This document shows positions 7,978 to 15,442 of a stretch of DNA of 64,000 nt, one piece after another (the first letter of the stretch is position 1; each line of letters opens with the position of its first letter). The stretch comes from Williamsia maris. Its GTDB lineage: Bacteria; Actinomycetota; Actinomycetes; Mycobacteriales; Mycobacteriaceae. Position numbers and translations under genes: made by a program. Location: NCBI RefSeq assembly GCF_024171815.1, contig NZ_JAMTCJ010000003.1, positions 620,001-684,000 on the forward strand, read 5' to 3'. Under the pieces are notes generated by a model. The model saw nothing but the letters and a program-made list of their open reading frames with translations, was not told where the DNA came from and searched no databases.

Positions 7978-9032
7978 CGTGTCGCCGCCAACGACGGATC
8001 GATCAGGACCTTCATCTTGGTGCCCGCGTGCAACGCCTCGAAACCCTCGTCGAGGACGTCGTCGAGTGCGATGGTGCTGACCCACCCGGTGGTGTCGTAG
8101 CGCCCCTGCTCCATCAGACCGATGACCGCCTCGTAGTCGGCGGAGGTGTAACAGAGCGAGCCCTGGATCCGGGACTCGTTCATCACCAGGTTCAGAAGCG
8201 GTGTCGTCAGGGGCTTCTCGTAGATCGCGACACTCACCAGCGGTTTGCGCGCGCCCACACAACCCAGTGCGGTCTGCACCGACGCCTCGACCCCCGCGGC
8301 GTCGTACGCCGCGTCGGCGCCGCGGCCCGCGGTGGTGTCGGCAACGAACTCGGGTACGTCGATCGCGGTCGGATCCAGGGTCTTCGCGCCCAGCGCCTCG
8401 ATGGCCGCGCGGCGGGTCGCCGACGGCTCGACGACGTGGACGTGGTCGAGGCCCATGCCCGTGAGGGCGAACCACAGACCGATCCCGATCGGGCCCGCCC
8501 CGAAGACCAGGGCGGTGTCACCGGGATGGACATCACCCAGTGCGGCAGCGTGATACGCCACCGACATCGGTTCCACCAGAGCCCCGAGCTCGAGCGAGAC
8601 GTTGTCCGGGAGTCGATGCAGCATCCGTTGGGGCACAACGGTGTACTGGGCCATCGCGCCGTCGGACATCAGGCCGTGGAAACCGATGGTGGAGCAGATG
8701 TTGTAGTTGCCCGCCCGACACGAATGACACTCGTCGCATCGGTAGAGCGGTTCGACGGCCACCCGATCGCCGGGCGCCCACCCGCTCACGCCGGAGCCCA
8801 CCTCGGTGACGGTGCCTGCGAATTCGTGGCCCATGACCAACGGGAGTTGTTGACCGGTCAGCGCGTGCGGTTCGGTGGGGATGAAGATCGGACCCGCGTA
8901 GTACTCGTGGAGGTCGGTGCCGCAGATGCCGTTGAAACCCACCTCGATCTTCACCTCCCCGGGACCGACCTGCGGCTCGTCGACGTCGGTGACCTCGAGT
9001 TTGTTCGGACCGTAATAGACGGCAGCTCGCAT
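7974..9032 (-). CDS. Zinc-dependent alcohol dehydrogenase, 2,3-butanediol dehydrogenase type
   Basis: Medium-chain zinc dehydrogenase of 352 aa resembling (R,R)-butanediol dehydrogenases. Catalytic-zinc ligands are in [10 protein letters not shown] (Cys near 37) and [13 protein letters not shown] (His-Glu near 68). The structural-zinc cysteines are [15 protein letters not shown] (about residues 97-111). The Rossmann motif is [10 protein letters not shown] (about 175). ATG 9032 is preceded by AAGGAG with 6 nt spacing. First gene of a two-gene unit. Upstream lies a 209 bp divergent region with four GTTGCA half-sites, the probable control region. Function within the acetoin/butanediol pathway is likely, though sorbitol-type polyols cannot be excluded. 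Confidence 0.85.
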   Translation of the reverse strand: MRAAVYYGPNKLEVTDVDEPQVGPGEVKIEVGFNGICGTDLHEYYAGPIFIPTEPHALTGQQLPLVMGHEFAGTVTEVGSGVSGWAPGDRVAVEPLYRCDECHSCRAGNYNICSTIGFHGLMSDGAMAQYTVVPQRMLHRLPDNVSLELGALVEPMSVAYHAAALGDVHPGDTALVFGAGPIGIGLWFALTGMGLDHVHVVEPSATRRAAIEALGAKTLDPTAIDVPEFVADTTAGRGADAAYDAAGVEASVQTALGCVGARKPLVSVAIYEKPLTTPLLNLVMNESRIQGSLCYTSADYEAVIGLMEQGRYDTTGWVSTIALDDVLDEGFEALHAGTKMKVLIDPSLAATR

Positions 9033-9103
9033 CGATCGCTCCTTGTTCGGTGGCGTCGTCGCCACGGTGTACGGAACGTATGTGAGCCAGAGCACATGCC
9101 GAC

Positions 9104-9181
9104 AGAGTTGCAGACCGTTGCATGTGTCGAGCGGCCCGACGTGATCGTTCGACGAGATCGACTGCAACCCTCTGCAACTCT
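9104..9181. promoter_or_regulatory. Four GTTGCA half-sites in the bdh divergent region
   Basis: 9104-9122 reads AGAGTTGCAGACCGTTGCA. 9163-9181 reads TGCAACCCTCTGCAACTCT, its reverse complement with two mismatches. Each arm contains GTTGCA twice with a 10 bp period, so the region holds a pair of direct repeats mirrored by a second pair 59 bp away. This is the geometry of an activator that binds tandem major grooves on one face and could bridge both arms. It lies between the butanediol dehydrogenase gene and the divergent membrane protein gene. No regulator gene adjoins it, so the binding protein is unknown. Confidence 0.6.
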
Positions 9182-9241
9182 GCCGGATGGTTGTGATCCA
9201 GCTCATAGTGAGCGCGAATCCATTCATCGAAGGAGCTCACC

Positions 9242-10390
9242 TTGTCCACGACACAGCAGGACGCACGTCCGCAGCCGGCCGCCGAACCACCCGAGGCCGG
9301 CGGCCGCTGGGTCGCGTTCGGCCTGGCCAACCTGGTGGTGGTGATCGTGCTGTCGGTGGGGAGTTGGTACCTGTTGGCCGACCCCGATCTCAGTCCGTGG
9401 AGCTTCTACCCACTCCCGTTCAACGCGGCGCTGTTCTGGGCGATCCTGTTCGTGGTGTTCATCGGGTTCAACGCGGAGTTCGCCGGGTTCGATCGGTTGC
9501 GACAGCCGTGGCGGGGCCTGGCGATCGCCGGGTCCACCGCGGTGTTCTCGGTCGCCGTCACCTGGGTCCTCGGAGAAGGGCTCGGACACATCGACCCCGA
9601 CTTCGCGGTCGGGCGCGACGGCGGGCTCGGATGGTTCACCGGCGCGTTGTTCGTCCTGTTCGGCTTCAGCACGTTCGTGATGGTGGTGCTCAACTGGGGC
9701 CACTGGCCCTGGCCGCAGCTGGGCCTGCGCCAGCCCGCCGTCGGGATGGCCGAGATCGCCGCGGTCGCCGGTCCGACCATGCTCATCTACGTCGTGTTCG
9801 GACTGCCCTCGGTGTCGCTGAGCAGCGGCGTCGACCCGTTGATGTCGGTGGACACCGTTCTCGGCCTCTTCTACTCGTTCATCGTCGCGGTCATCCTCAC
9901 CGGCCAGACGCTCGACAACTGGCCGTGGCGACTGGCGGGCAGTCCCGCGCGGGTCGCCCTCGCCTCGACCGTCGGGAACATCGTCCTCGGTGCGATCTTC
10001 TACCTCGTGGCGATCCCCGCCATCACAGCGCTGTTCGGTTCACTGACCGCCGATGCCCTCGGCGACGTCATCCACCAGTACCCCGCGCAACTCGGGGTCT
10101 GCTGGGCGTTCTGGATGATCCTCTGGGCCAACGCGTTCGGCAACCGACCGACGAGTCTCGGCACGCCCGCGAACCTGGTCATCCGGTTCCTGATCACCCT
10201 GGCCCTCGCAGTGGCGACGTTCGTCTTCTACTACCGCTTCGCCGCCGAACACATCCTGCACGAGCCCGCCGCGGGCCCGGGGATCGCGGGCAACGCGCTG
10301 GGGTTCATCGACTGGATGGTCCTGTGGACCCTGATCTATGTCGTCGGGTTCGAGTCACTGGGCCTGCGACGTCGCCTGCAGCCGACGTGA
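9242..10390 (+). CDS. Polytopic membrane protein of unknown function
   Basis: Membrane protein of 382 aa with about ten hydrophobic helices. The first is around residues 27-48 after a hydrophilic, Pro-rich cytoplasmic start. No family was recognised. Aromatic and Gly-rich loops (LSPWSFYPLPFNAALFW; LNWGHWPWPQLGL) and conserved-looking polar motifs such as AFGNRPTSLGTPANL near residue 300 are visible. The start is TTG at 9242 with GAAGGAG 6 nt upstream. It shares the GTTGCA control region with the butanediol dehydrogenase operon, so a role in uptake, export or sensing of C4 compounds is possible but unproved. Confidence 0.75.
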   Translation: MSTTQQDARPQPAAEPPEAGGRWVAFGLANLVVVIVLSVGSWYLLADPDLSPWSFYPLPFNAALFWAILFVVFIGFNAEFAGFDRLRQPWRGLAIAGSTAVFSVAVTWVLGEGLGHIDPDFAVGRDGGLGWFTGALFVLFGFSTFVMVVLNWGHWPWPQLGLRQPAVGMAEIAAVAGPTMLIYVVFGLPSVSLSSGVDPLMSVDTVLGLFYSFIVAVILTGQTLDNWPWRLAGSPARVALASTVGNIVLGAIFYLVAIPAITALFGSLTADALGDVIHQYPAQLGVCWAFWMILWANAFGNRPTSLGTPANLVIRFLITLALAVATFVFYYRFAAEHILHEPAAGPGIAGNALGFIDWMVLWTLIYVVGFESLGLRRRLQPT

Positions 10391-10415
10391 GTCGGATGCC
10401 GGCGCCCGCCCGGGA

Positions 10416-11150
10416 TCACTCCGATGCGGACGGGTGATCGGTCTCGACGAGCTGCGTGGCCAGTTCGACCAGCTTGACGTTGCTGTCCTGCGACAGCCGA
10501 CGCAGCAACTCGAACGCCTGCACTGCGTCGATGCTGAACCGCTCCATGATCATGCCCTTGGCCTGGCCGATGATGTCGCGGCTGGCCAACGCACTGTTGA
10601 ACTGGATGTTGCGCTCGCTCGCGATCCAGGCGTTCGCGGCGTGGGCGGCGAAGATCGCGCCGATCTCCTCGATGTCCTCGGCGAAGTTGCCCTTGGCACG
10701 CGAGTAGAGCGTCAGCGATCCGAGCGTCTCGGCCGCGGTGTACAGCCGGAAGGACAGGATCGATCGGAACGGGATCGACGCGAGCGCATCGGGGGTGTAG
10801 GCGGGCCATCGGGTCTCGGTGCTCAGATCGTCCACGCGCACGATCGGCTCGTCCCACGCGGCGGCCAGGCAGGGACCCTCGCCGTGGATGACCTGGATCT
10901 GGTTGTGTCGAACGGCCAGTTCGTCGGTGGCGATCTGGGTCTTGAGCTCCGCGCGACCGGTGGTCACCGAGATGCTGGCGGACTCGGCACCCGGCACGTT
11001 CGCCACCGCACCCTCGACCACGTCCCGCAGGACGTCGTCGAGCGATCGGTCCTTCGCCGAGTGCAGCCGCCGAGCGAGCTCGGCTATCCCGCGATGAATG
11101 TTCCTGTCCAGAGACTCGTCGCTCATCGGAGCACCTTCCGTCGACACCAC
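10416..11150 (-). CDS. GAF-ANTAR transcription antitermination regulator
   Basis: Cytoplasmic regulator of 244 aa. A GAF-like sensor domain spans about residues 35-170 (HGEGPCLAAAWDEPIVRVDDL is the typical core). The ANTAR RNA-binding three-helix domain spans about 180-235 (IIGQAKGMIMERFSIDAVQAFELLRRLSQ). ANTAR proteins bind paired hairpins in nascent RNA and prevent termination. The GTG at 11150 has GGAGG 7 nt upstream and is preferred; an ATG at 11126 with GGAAGG is a second option. One of two such regulators in this stress-gene region. The signal is unknown. Confidence 0.88.
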   Translation of the reverse strand: MVSTEGAPMSDESLDRNIHRGIAELARRLHSAKDRSLDDVLRDVVEGAVANVPGAESASISVTTGRAELKTQIATDELAVRHNQIQVIHGEGPCLAAAWDEPIVRVDDLSTETRWPAYTPDALASIPFRSILSFRLYTAAETLGSLTLYSRAKGNFAEDIEEIGAIFAAHAANAWIASERNIQFNSALASRDIIGQAKGMIMERFSIDAVQAFELLRRLSQDSNVKLVELATQLVETDHPSASE

Positions 11151-11163
11151 GTCACCTCCACGA

Positions 11164-12177
11164 TCACACAGTCGTTGGTTCCACCACCGAGTGCACGAAG
11201 GCCATCTTCTCCAACACCCTCGCAGGCAGCACGAACGGGTACAGATCCTGGTGACCCATCGACCGGTTGATCTGGTTCAACGACCACGACAGCGGCAACC
11301 ACAGCTCGATTATCCGCTCGAACCCCACCTCGCCGGGCAGCGCGCTGTCGAGTGTCGCGCCGGCGGGGGCCATCGCGAACGCCGCCGCGGTGTCGAGGGT
11401 GTCGCGGATGTGGAGGTAATGGGCGAAGGTCTCGGCCCAGTCCTCCGCGGGGTGCATCGTCGCGTACGACGAGACGTAGTCGGAATGCCAGTCGGATGGC
11501 GGGCCGTCGTTGTAGTGCCGGTCCAGGGCCGCCTGGTAGTCGTCGTCCGGGTTACCGAACAGTTCCTCGAAACGCGGCCGATGATCGCCCGTCCCCACCA
11601 ACACGGTCTGGAAGTAGTGGCCGATCTCGTGACGGAAGTGCCCGATCAGGGTGCGGTACGGCTCGTCCATCGACACCCGCAGCTGTTCACGGTGCACGTC
11701 GTCGCCCTCGGCGAGGTCGAGCGTGATCAACCCGTTGGCGTGGCCGGTGATGACGTTGCGCTGCTCGCTGGAGAGCAGATCGAAACCCAACCCGTTGTCG
11801 GGGTCCTCGACGCGGCCCACGATCGGCAACTCGAGTTCGGTGAGTTCGAGGATCACCCGTCGCTTGGCCGCCTCGGCCTCGGCGAACTTCTCCAGGGCGT
11901 CGGCGTCGTCGTCGCCGGGCCGGGTGCGGGTCAGGCGGCACGACTCGCACAACGCGTCGTTGTCGGGCCCCTTGGCCACCATCCAGTTGCAGGCTGCAAC
12001 TTTGTTGTTCGCACACCGAATCAGTGCGGTGCCTTCGATTTCGGGCTCCTCGGAGGCGTCGAACGAGTAGATCGTCCGCGTCGGGAGATGAAAACCGAGA
12101 TGGCTCGAACACTTGAGACACAACGTGTTCTCGAAAGAAAGCTGCTGACCGCATGTGCGGCAGACGAAATCACGCAT
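11164..12177 (-). CDS. Zinc-ribbon putative zinc metallopeptidase
   Basis: Protein of 337 aa with an N-terminal zinc ribbon (CRTCGQQLSFENTLCLKC, Cys pairs at residues 6/9 and about 20/23) and a further Cys set CNW...CESC near residues 65-80. A gluzincin-like centre HFRHEIGHYF (HExxH, about residue 190) comes next, and EDWAETFAHYLHI supplies the third, acidic ligand about 60 residues later. This is the architecture of the putative zinc-binding peptidase (Peptidase_Mx-like) family; its substrate is unknown. ATG 12177 has AAGGAG upstream. No signal peptide, so intracellular. It precedes the ANTAR gene on the same strand with only a 13 bp gap and is probably co-transcribed. Confidence 0.8.
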   Translation of the reverse strand: MRDFVCRTCGQQLSFENTLCLKCSSHLGFHLPTRTIYSFDASEEPEIEGTALIRCANNKVAACNWMVAKGPDNDALCESCRLTRTRPGDDDADALEKFAEAEAAKRRVILELTELELPIVGRVEDPDNGLGFDLLSSEQRNVITGHANGLITLDLAEGDDVHREQLRVSMDEPYRTLIGHFRHEIGHYFQTVLVGTGDHRPRFEELFGNPDDDYQAALDRHYNDGPPSDWHSDYVSSYATMHPAEDWAETFAHYLHIRDTLDTAAAFAMAPAGATLDSALPGEVGFERIIELWLPLSWSLNQINRSMGHQDLYPFVLPARVLEKMAFVHSVVEPTTV

Positions 12178-12422
12178 TTGGACGACTCCTTGACGGTGAC
12201 GGCATCGCTCCGTCGGCAACTCGGGCTGCGTCCGCCCACGCATCGCGCGGGCCGATCACAAAGGCACCTCGGCACCTACTCGACCCGACACCCACCCACG
12301 ATCCTTGCCCGCGGCGAGTCCGGAGAGCAAATCCGCGGTCAGAGGGGCACCGCGCCCCGTAGGTTGAGGGGCGTACCGCATCACCCGAACCGGAGGAGAA
12401 CATCATCAATACCGCTACCGCA

Positions 12423-12707
12423 GTGGAGATCCTGGCCGAGCGTTCCACCACGACGACGTCGGTGGGAATCATCGGCTACATCATCATCGGCGGCCTCGCC
12501 GGCTGGTTGGCCAGCAAGTTCATGGGTACCGACAAGCAGATGGGAATCGTCCTCAACGTCATCGTCGGCGTGATCGGCGCGTTCCTGGGCGGATTCCTGC
12601 TCAGCTTCGCGTTCGACACGGCCAGCGGCGGATGGTTCTTCACCTTCCTCACCGCCCTCATCGGCTCGGTCATCCTGCTCTACATCGTCAAGCTCGTGAA
12701 GCGCTGA
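12423..12707 (+). CDS. GlsB/YeaQ/YmgE family stress membrane protein
   Basis: Small membrane protein, 94 aa from the GTG at 12423, with three helices. GIIGYIIIGGLAGWLASKFMG (about residues 15-35) is the hallmark of the GlsB/YeaQ (transglycosylase-associated) family, a stress-induced group of uncertain function. Start is uncertain: the only strong Shine-Dalgarno, GGAGGAG at 12392-12398, is 24 nt before the GTG and would place an ATC codon (12405) at proper distance. In Firmicutes GlsB accompanies Asp23-type proteins, and Asp23-like genes are present at 16.3 and 17.6 kb. Confidence 0.85.
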   Translation: MEILAERSTTTTSVGIIGYIIIGGLAGWLASKFMGTDKQMGIVLNVIVGVIGAFLGGFLLSFAFDTASGGWFFTFLTALIGSVILLYIVKLVKR

Positions 12708-12726
12708 TCAACGATCACCGATCTCG

Positions 12727-12809
12727 CTCGACGCGTCGAGAGTTGACGCGTGCCGGGTGAACCCGAGCGCACCGACGACGGCCGCCACATCATCGTGGGC
12801 GGCCGTCGT
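12727..12809 (+). repeat. Palindrome and hairpin downstream of the glsB-like gene
   Basis: CTCGACGCGTCGAG (12727-12740) is a perfect 14 bp palindrome 19 bp after the stop. A second, longer hairpin follows: 12 bp perfect arms ACGACGGCCGCC (12775-12786) and GGCGGCCGTCGT (12798-12809) around an 11 nt loop. The second hairpin lies inside the first codons of the next gene. Either could end or stabilise the glsB-like transcript; neither has a T-tract. Confidence 0.5.
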
Positions 12810-13040
12810 TGGCGTGCGACCGATCCGCTCATCCCCGACGACCGCAACACCGAACTCCGGTCGATCCTGATGGCCTGGCGTCGCGACGTGAAACGAACAC
12901 AGGGTGCCCCCGAGTCCCGCGCCGGGGTGCAGGACGCGAAGGTCGCGCTCGGCGAGCGCGGTACGCCGTGGTGGGAGCAGACCGACGACGAACGTCGCAC
13001 CCGGTGGGAGACCGAGGTCCCCCGCCCGCCTCAGACCTGA
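12750..13040 (+). CDS. Small conserved actinobacterial protein of unknown function
   Basis: Soluble, highly charged protein of 96 aa. The N-terminal DGRHIIVGGRRWRATDPLIP (residues 10-29) looks like a conserved core and is followed by a basic helix (LRSILMAWRRDVKR) and an acidic Trp-rich end (GTPWWEQTDDERRTRWE). Some databases name such proteins biopolymer transporter Tol, without functional evidence. Start GTG 12750 has no clear Shine-Dalgarno. Its 3' end overlaps the convergent gene by 10 bp. Confidence 0.65.
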   Translation: MPGEPERTDDGRHIIVGGRRWRATDPLIPDDRNTELRSILMAWRRDVKRTQGAPESRAGVQDAKVALGERGTPWWEQTDDERRTRWETEVPRPPQT

Positions 13041-13837
13041 ACGGGCCCCTTCGCGAGCCAGGTGGTGGCCGCCTTGGCGGCGCGCTTGAGCGCCGAGCGC
13101 TCCCCCACGTAGTCAGCGGCTGCACCCACGATCGGTACCGCACTCAACATCTTCGACAGCCGTCCCGGTGCCGGCCGCCGTTTGGCCTCGCCGACCACGG
13201 CACGTAGGAGTTTCGCGGTGGTCCACACCCGCGACACCACATCCCGCGCCGACCACGATCGTGGCGACGGGGTCGGCGAGTCCGCCAGGTCTGCGGCTGC
13301 CTTCTCCGACGCTGTCGCGCGAATGGCCGCGGTGTCCACCGTCCGTCCGCACAGCACCGATGCGAGCAGATCGGTCTGGCGCGAACGCTCGGACACGCCG
13401 TGCACCCGCGCGATCGCGCACAGCACGAACGCCTGTTGCGTGAACCCGAGGACGTCCTGGATCGGCAGACGATCCGAGGCGGCGCCGAAGACCCCCGGGT
13501 ACGCGACCAGCACCGACGTCAGCGCGCCGACCCGCGAGACCCACCAGTCCGACTGTTCGTCGACGGAAAGGCGCTGCCACTTCTCGGATCCGGGCGCCGA
13601 CGCTTTGTTGGTCACCCACGACAACGAGTCGGCTGCCGCCGCGATCGCCTTGTCGGAGAACGACGGATCGTCGCCGGCCCCGACGGAGTCATCGCCGTCG
13701 CCGTCGTCGTCCGAGCGCAGACGCTCGTTGCCAGTGAACGGGTCGTCGTGTTCCAGGGCGTCGAGCACCGGCCCGATGAGACCTGTTGCCCGGTAGAGGA
13801 TGCCGACGAGTTCAGCGTCACCGAGCGGCTTCGCCAT
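13031..13837 (-). CDS. Conserved hypothetical protein
   Basis: Soluble protein of 268 aa, not assigned to a family. It has an acidic linker around residues 40-60 (SDDDGDGDDSVGAGDD). A central region RLPIQDVLGFTQQAFVLCAIARVHGVSER (about 122-150) resembles EcsC-like bacterial proteins, and a basic C-terminus follows. ATG 13837 is well supported by GGAGG 8 nt upstream. It lies 44 bp downstream of the LapA-like gene on the same strand, so it may belong to that transcript. No signal peptide or membrane helix. Confidence 0.7.
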   Translation of the reverse strand: MAKPLGDAELVGILYRATGLIGPVLDALEHDDPFTGNERLRSDDDGDGDDSVGAGDDPSFSDKAIAAAADSLSWVTNKASAPGSEKWQRLSVDEQSDWWVSRVGALTSVLVAYPGVFGAASDRLPIQDVLGFTQQAFVLCAIARVHGVSERSRQTDLLASVLCGRTVDTAAIRATASEKAAADLADSPTPSPRSWSARDVVSRVWTTAKLLRAVVGEAKRRPAPGRLSKMLSAVPIVGAAADYVGERSALKRAAKAATTWLAKGPVQV

Positions 13838-13881
13838 GACTCAGTCCTCCGTGGGTGGAGCGGTCTGGGTGGTCGTGGTGA

Positions 13882-14130
13882 TCATTTCACCGCTCGCCGG
13901 ACACGGATGGCCGCGCTCACGATCAGGGCGATGACGGCGCCGACCACAGCGGCTCCGAGCAGCGCGACGCCGACCCCGAGATCGAAGTCGAAGCTGATGA
14001 ACTCGATCGTCGTGTGCTTGGTGTTCTGCAGGACGAAGACGACCAGCGCGATGATGAGCACCAGGCCGATCACCAGGGTGATCTTCGAGAGGAAGGAGCC
14101 GGAACGGCGGGTGGGGGTTGAGGTGTTCAT
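13882..14130 (-). CDS. LapA-like (DUF1049) small membrane protein
   Basis: 82 aa with two hydrophobic helices (about residues 15-37 and 48-72). The segment between them, VFVLQNTKHTTIEFISFDFDLGVGVAL, is the typical LapA/DUF1049 core (QN..T..v.Fl.w....p.all). The family is implicated in lipopolysaccharide assembly in Gram-negatives; its role in actinobacteria is not known. ATG 14130 has AGGA upstream. The gene lies 31 bp downstream of the aquaporin gene on the same strand. Confidence 0.8.
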   Translation of the reverse strand: MNTSTPTRRSGSFLSKITLVIGLVLIIALVVFVLQNTKHTTIEFISFDFDLGVGVALLGAAVVGAVIALIVSAAIRVRRAVK

Positions 14131-14161
14131 TGTGATTCCTGTCGGTGATGGGTGGTGTCGG

Positions 14162-14863
14162 TCAACGAGATTCGTCGAAAACGACTCGGTGGAGACCTGC
14201 CGCGACGAGCGCGCCGAGCAGAGGGAAGACGATGAAGGCCCAGACTTGGGACAGCGCGAGATCGCCGGCGAACAGCGCCGGGCCGATCGACCGCGCCGGG
14301 TTGACCGACGTGGAATCGATGCCGATGGCGATCAGGTGGAGCACGGTCAGGGTGAGTCCGATGGGCACACCGACGGCAGTTGACGTCGGCGCCGAGCGTG
14401 CGGTCACCGCGAGCACGACGAAGACCAGGATGGCGGTGGCCACCATCTCGACGATCGCGACCGGCACGAGTCCGTAGCCGCCCGTCGACGCCGATCCGAA
14501 ACCGTTGGTGCCCAACCCGTCGGTGTCGACGGAGTACCCCGGACGTCCTGATGCGATCACCAGGACCAGTGCCGCGCCGATGATCGCGCCGAGTATCTGC
14601 GCGACCACGTACGCGATGGCTCGTCGCGCCTCGATGCGGCGCGACACCAGCACACCCAGCGTGACCGCCGGGTTGACGTGGCAGCCGGAGATCGGCCCGA
14701 TCGTGAAGACGAGCGCGAGCAGCGTCAGCCCGAACGCGAGTGCGATCCCCACGGTGCCGACGGTGTCGCCGGCGAGCACCGCGGTGCCCACGCCACCGAT
14801 GACGAGCACGGCGGTGCCCACTCCCTCGGCGATGCTCGCGCGGACCAGGGTGGGCTCACTCAT
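14162..14863 (-). CDS. Aquaporin / MIP family channel
   Basis: Water or small-solute channel in the membrane, 233 aa, with six helices and two half-helices. The two channel motifs are NPAV (in GCHVNPAVTLGVLVSRRI, about residues 63-80) and NPAR (in STSVNPARSIGPALF, about residues 180-194). Length and motif spacing are those of AqpZ-like proteins; water versus glycerol selectivity is not settled by sequence alone. ATG 14863 overlaps the stop of the small upstream ORF (ATGA). Its place among CsbD, GlsB and Asp23-like genes suggests an osmotic or general stress response. Confidence 0.9.
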   Translation of the reverse strand: MSEPTLVRASIAEGVGTAVLVIGGVGTAVLAGDTVGTVGIALAFGLTLLALVFTIGPISGCHVNPAVTLGVLVSRRIEARRAIAYVVAQILGAIIGAALVLVIASGRPGYSVDTDGLGTNGFGSASTGGYGLVPVAIVEMVATAILVFVVLAVTARSAPTSTAVGVPIGLTLTVLHLIAIGIDSTSVNPARSIGPALFAGDLALSQVWAFIVFPLLGALVAAGLHRVVFDESR

Positions 14864-14976
14864 CGGGAGCGCTCGCGGCCCTGTCGCCGCTCGTCGAGCT
14901 TGCGCTTGAGCACGCCCCAGGTGACTCGTCCCAGCCCTGCATAGAGCCTGCTGGCGAGACTGCGCTGTCCACTCAT
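14860..14976 (-). CDS. 38-aa basic small protein coupled to aquaporin
   Basis: Very short ORF, 38 aa (begins MSGQRSLASRLYAGLGRV), that ends in ATGA with the aquaporin start. It is strongly basic (about eleven Arg/Lys) with one amphipathic stretch. The overlap suggests it is translated to couple the aquaporin gene, like a leader, or encodes a small membrane-associated protein. An AGGGGA sequence lies upstream of its ATG at an imperfect distance. No relative was recognised. Confidence 0.5.
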   Translation of the reverse strand: MSGQRSLASRLYAGLGRVTWGVLKRKLDERRQGRERSR

Positions 14977-15118
14977 GTCTTCTGATCCCCTGTGTTGGTC
15001 GGCGCACGACTGATCGGCCGGGCGCGGATGCGTCGGCTGTGGTCGTGCGGTGTGATGGGTGTCGCGAACGATCGGCGACTGCGAGACGGGACTGGCCACC
15101 GTCGAGAAGGAAACGGAG

Positions 15119-15145
15119 CGGTTGGGCGCGAGGTGCGCCCAACCG
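15119..15145 (-). terminator. Hairpin downstream of the csbD-like gene
   Basis: Perfect 11 bp stem CGGTTGGGCGC / GCGCCCAACCG with a 5 nt loop, starting 13 nt after the csbD-like stop. No T-tract follows, as is common for actinobacterial terminators. Confidence 0.65.
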
Positions 15146-15158
15146 GCTCACGCAGGTG

Positions 15159-15329
15159 TTACTTGAAGGTGTCCTTGATGCTCTCGCCGACCTTCTTGAC
15201 GCCGGCCTTGCCCTGGTCGCCCTTGCCCTCGGCCTCGAGGTCCTTGTTGTCGGTCACGTCACCGACGACCTCTTTGGCCTTGCCGATCGCGTCTTCTGCA
15301 GCGTTCTTGGCCTTGTCGACGAAGCTCAT
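15159..15329 (-). CDS. CsbD-like general stress protein
   Basis: Small hydrophilic protein of 56 aa (MSFVDKAKNAAEDAIGKAKE...), rich in Lys, Ala, Gly and Asp and without cysteine or tryptophan. The pattern KAKNAAEDAIGKAKEVVGD followed by KDLEAEGKGDQGKAG is that of the CsbD family, strongly induced by general stress in Bacillus but of unknown biochemical role. ATG 15329 has AAGGAG 7 nt upstream; TAA stop. A hairpin terminator follows. It lies between the aquaporin cluster and the ANTAR-sigma operon. Confidence 0.88.
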   Translation of the reverse strand: MSFVDKAKNAAEDAIGKAKEVVGDVTDNKDLEAEGKGDQGKAGVKKVGESIKDTFK

Positions 15330-15442
15330 GTGTTTCTCCTTGTGTGCGGTCGTGTGTTCGAGGGAGTAGTCGGGCGGACGGCCGGGATGTGCACGCCCAC
15401 CCTTAGGTGAGCTGCATCACACACCGCCGCGGAGCGGCACGA

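Noticed and set aside
9104-9181. Sigma-54 (-24/-12) promoters in the GTTGCA region
   Set aside because: The TTGCA parts lack the TGGCAC partner at the right distance, and sigma-54 is not expected in Mycobacteriales.
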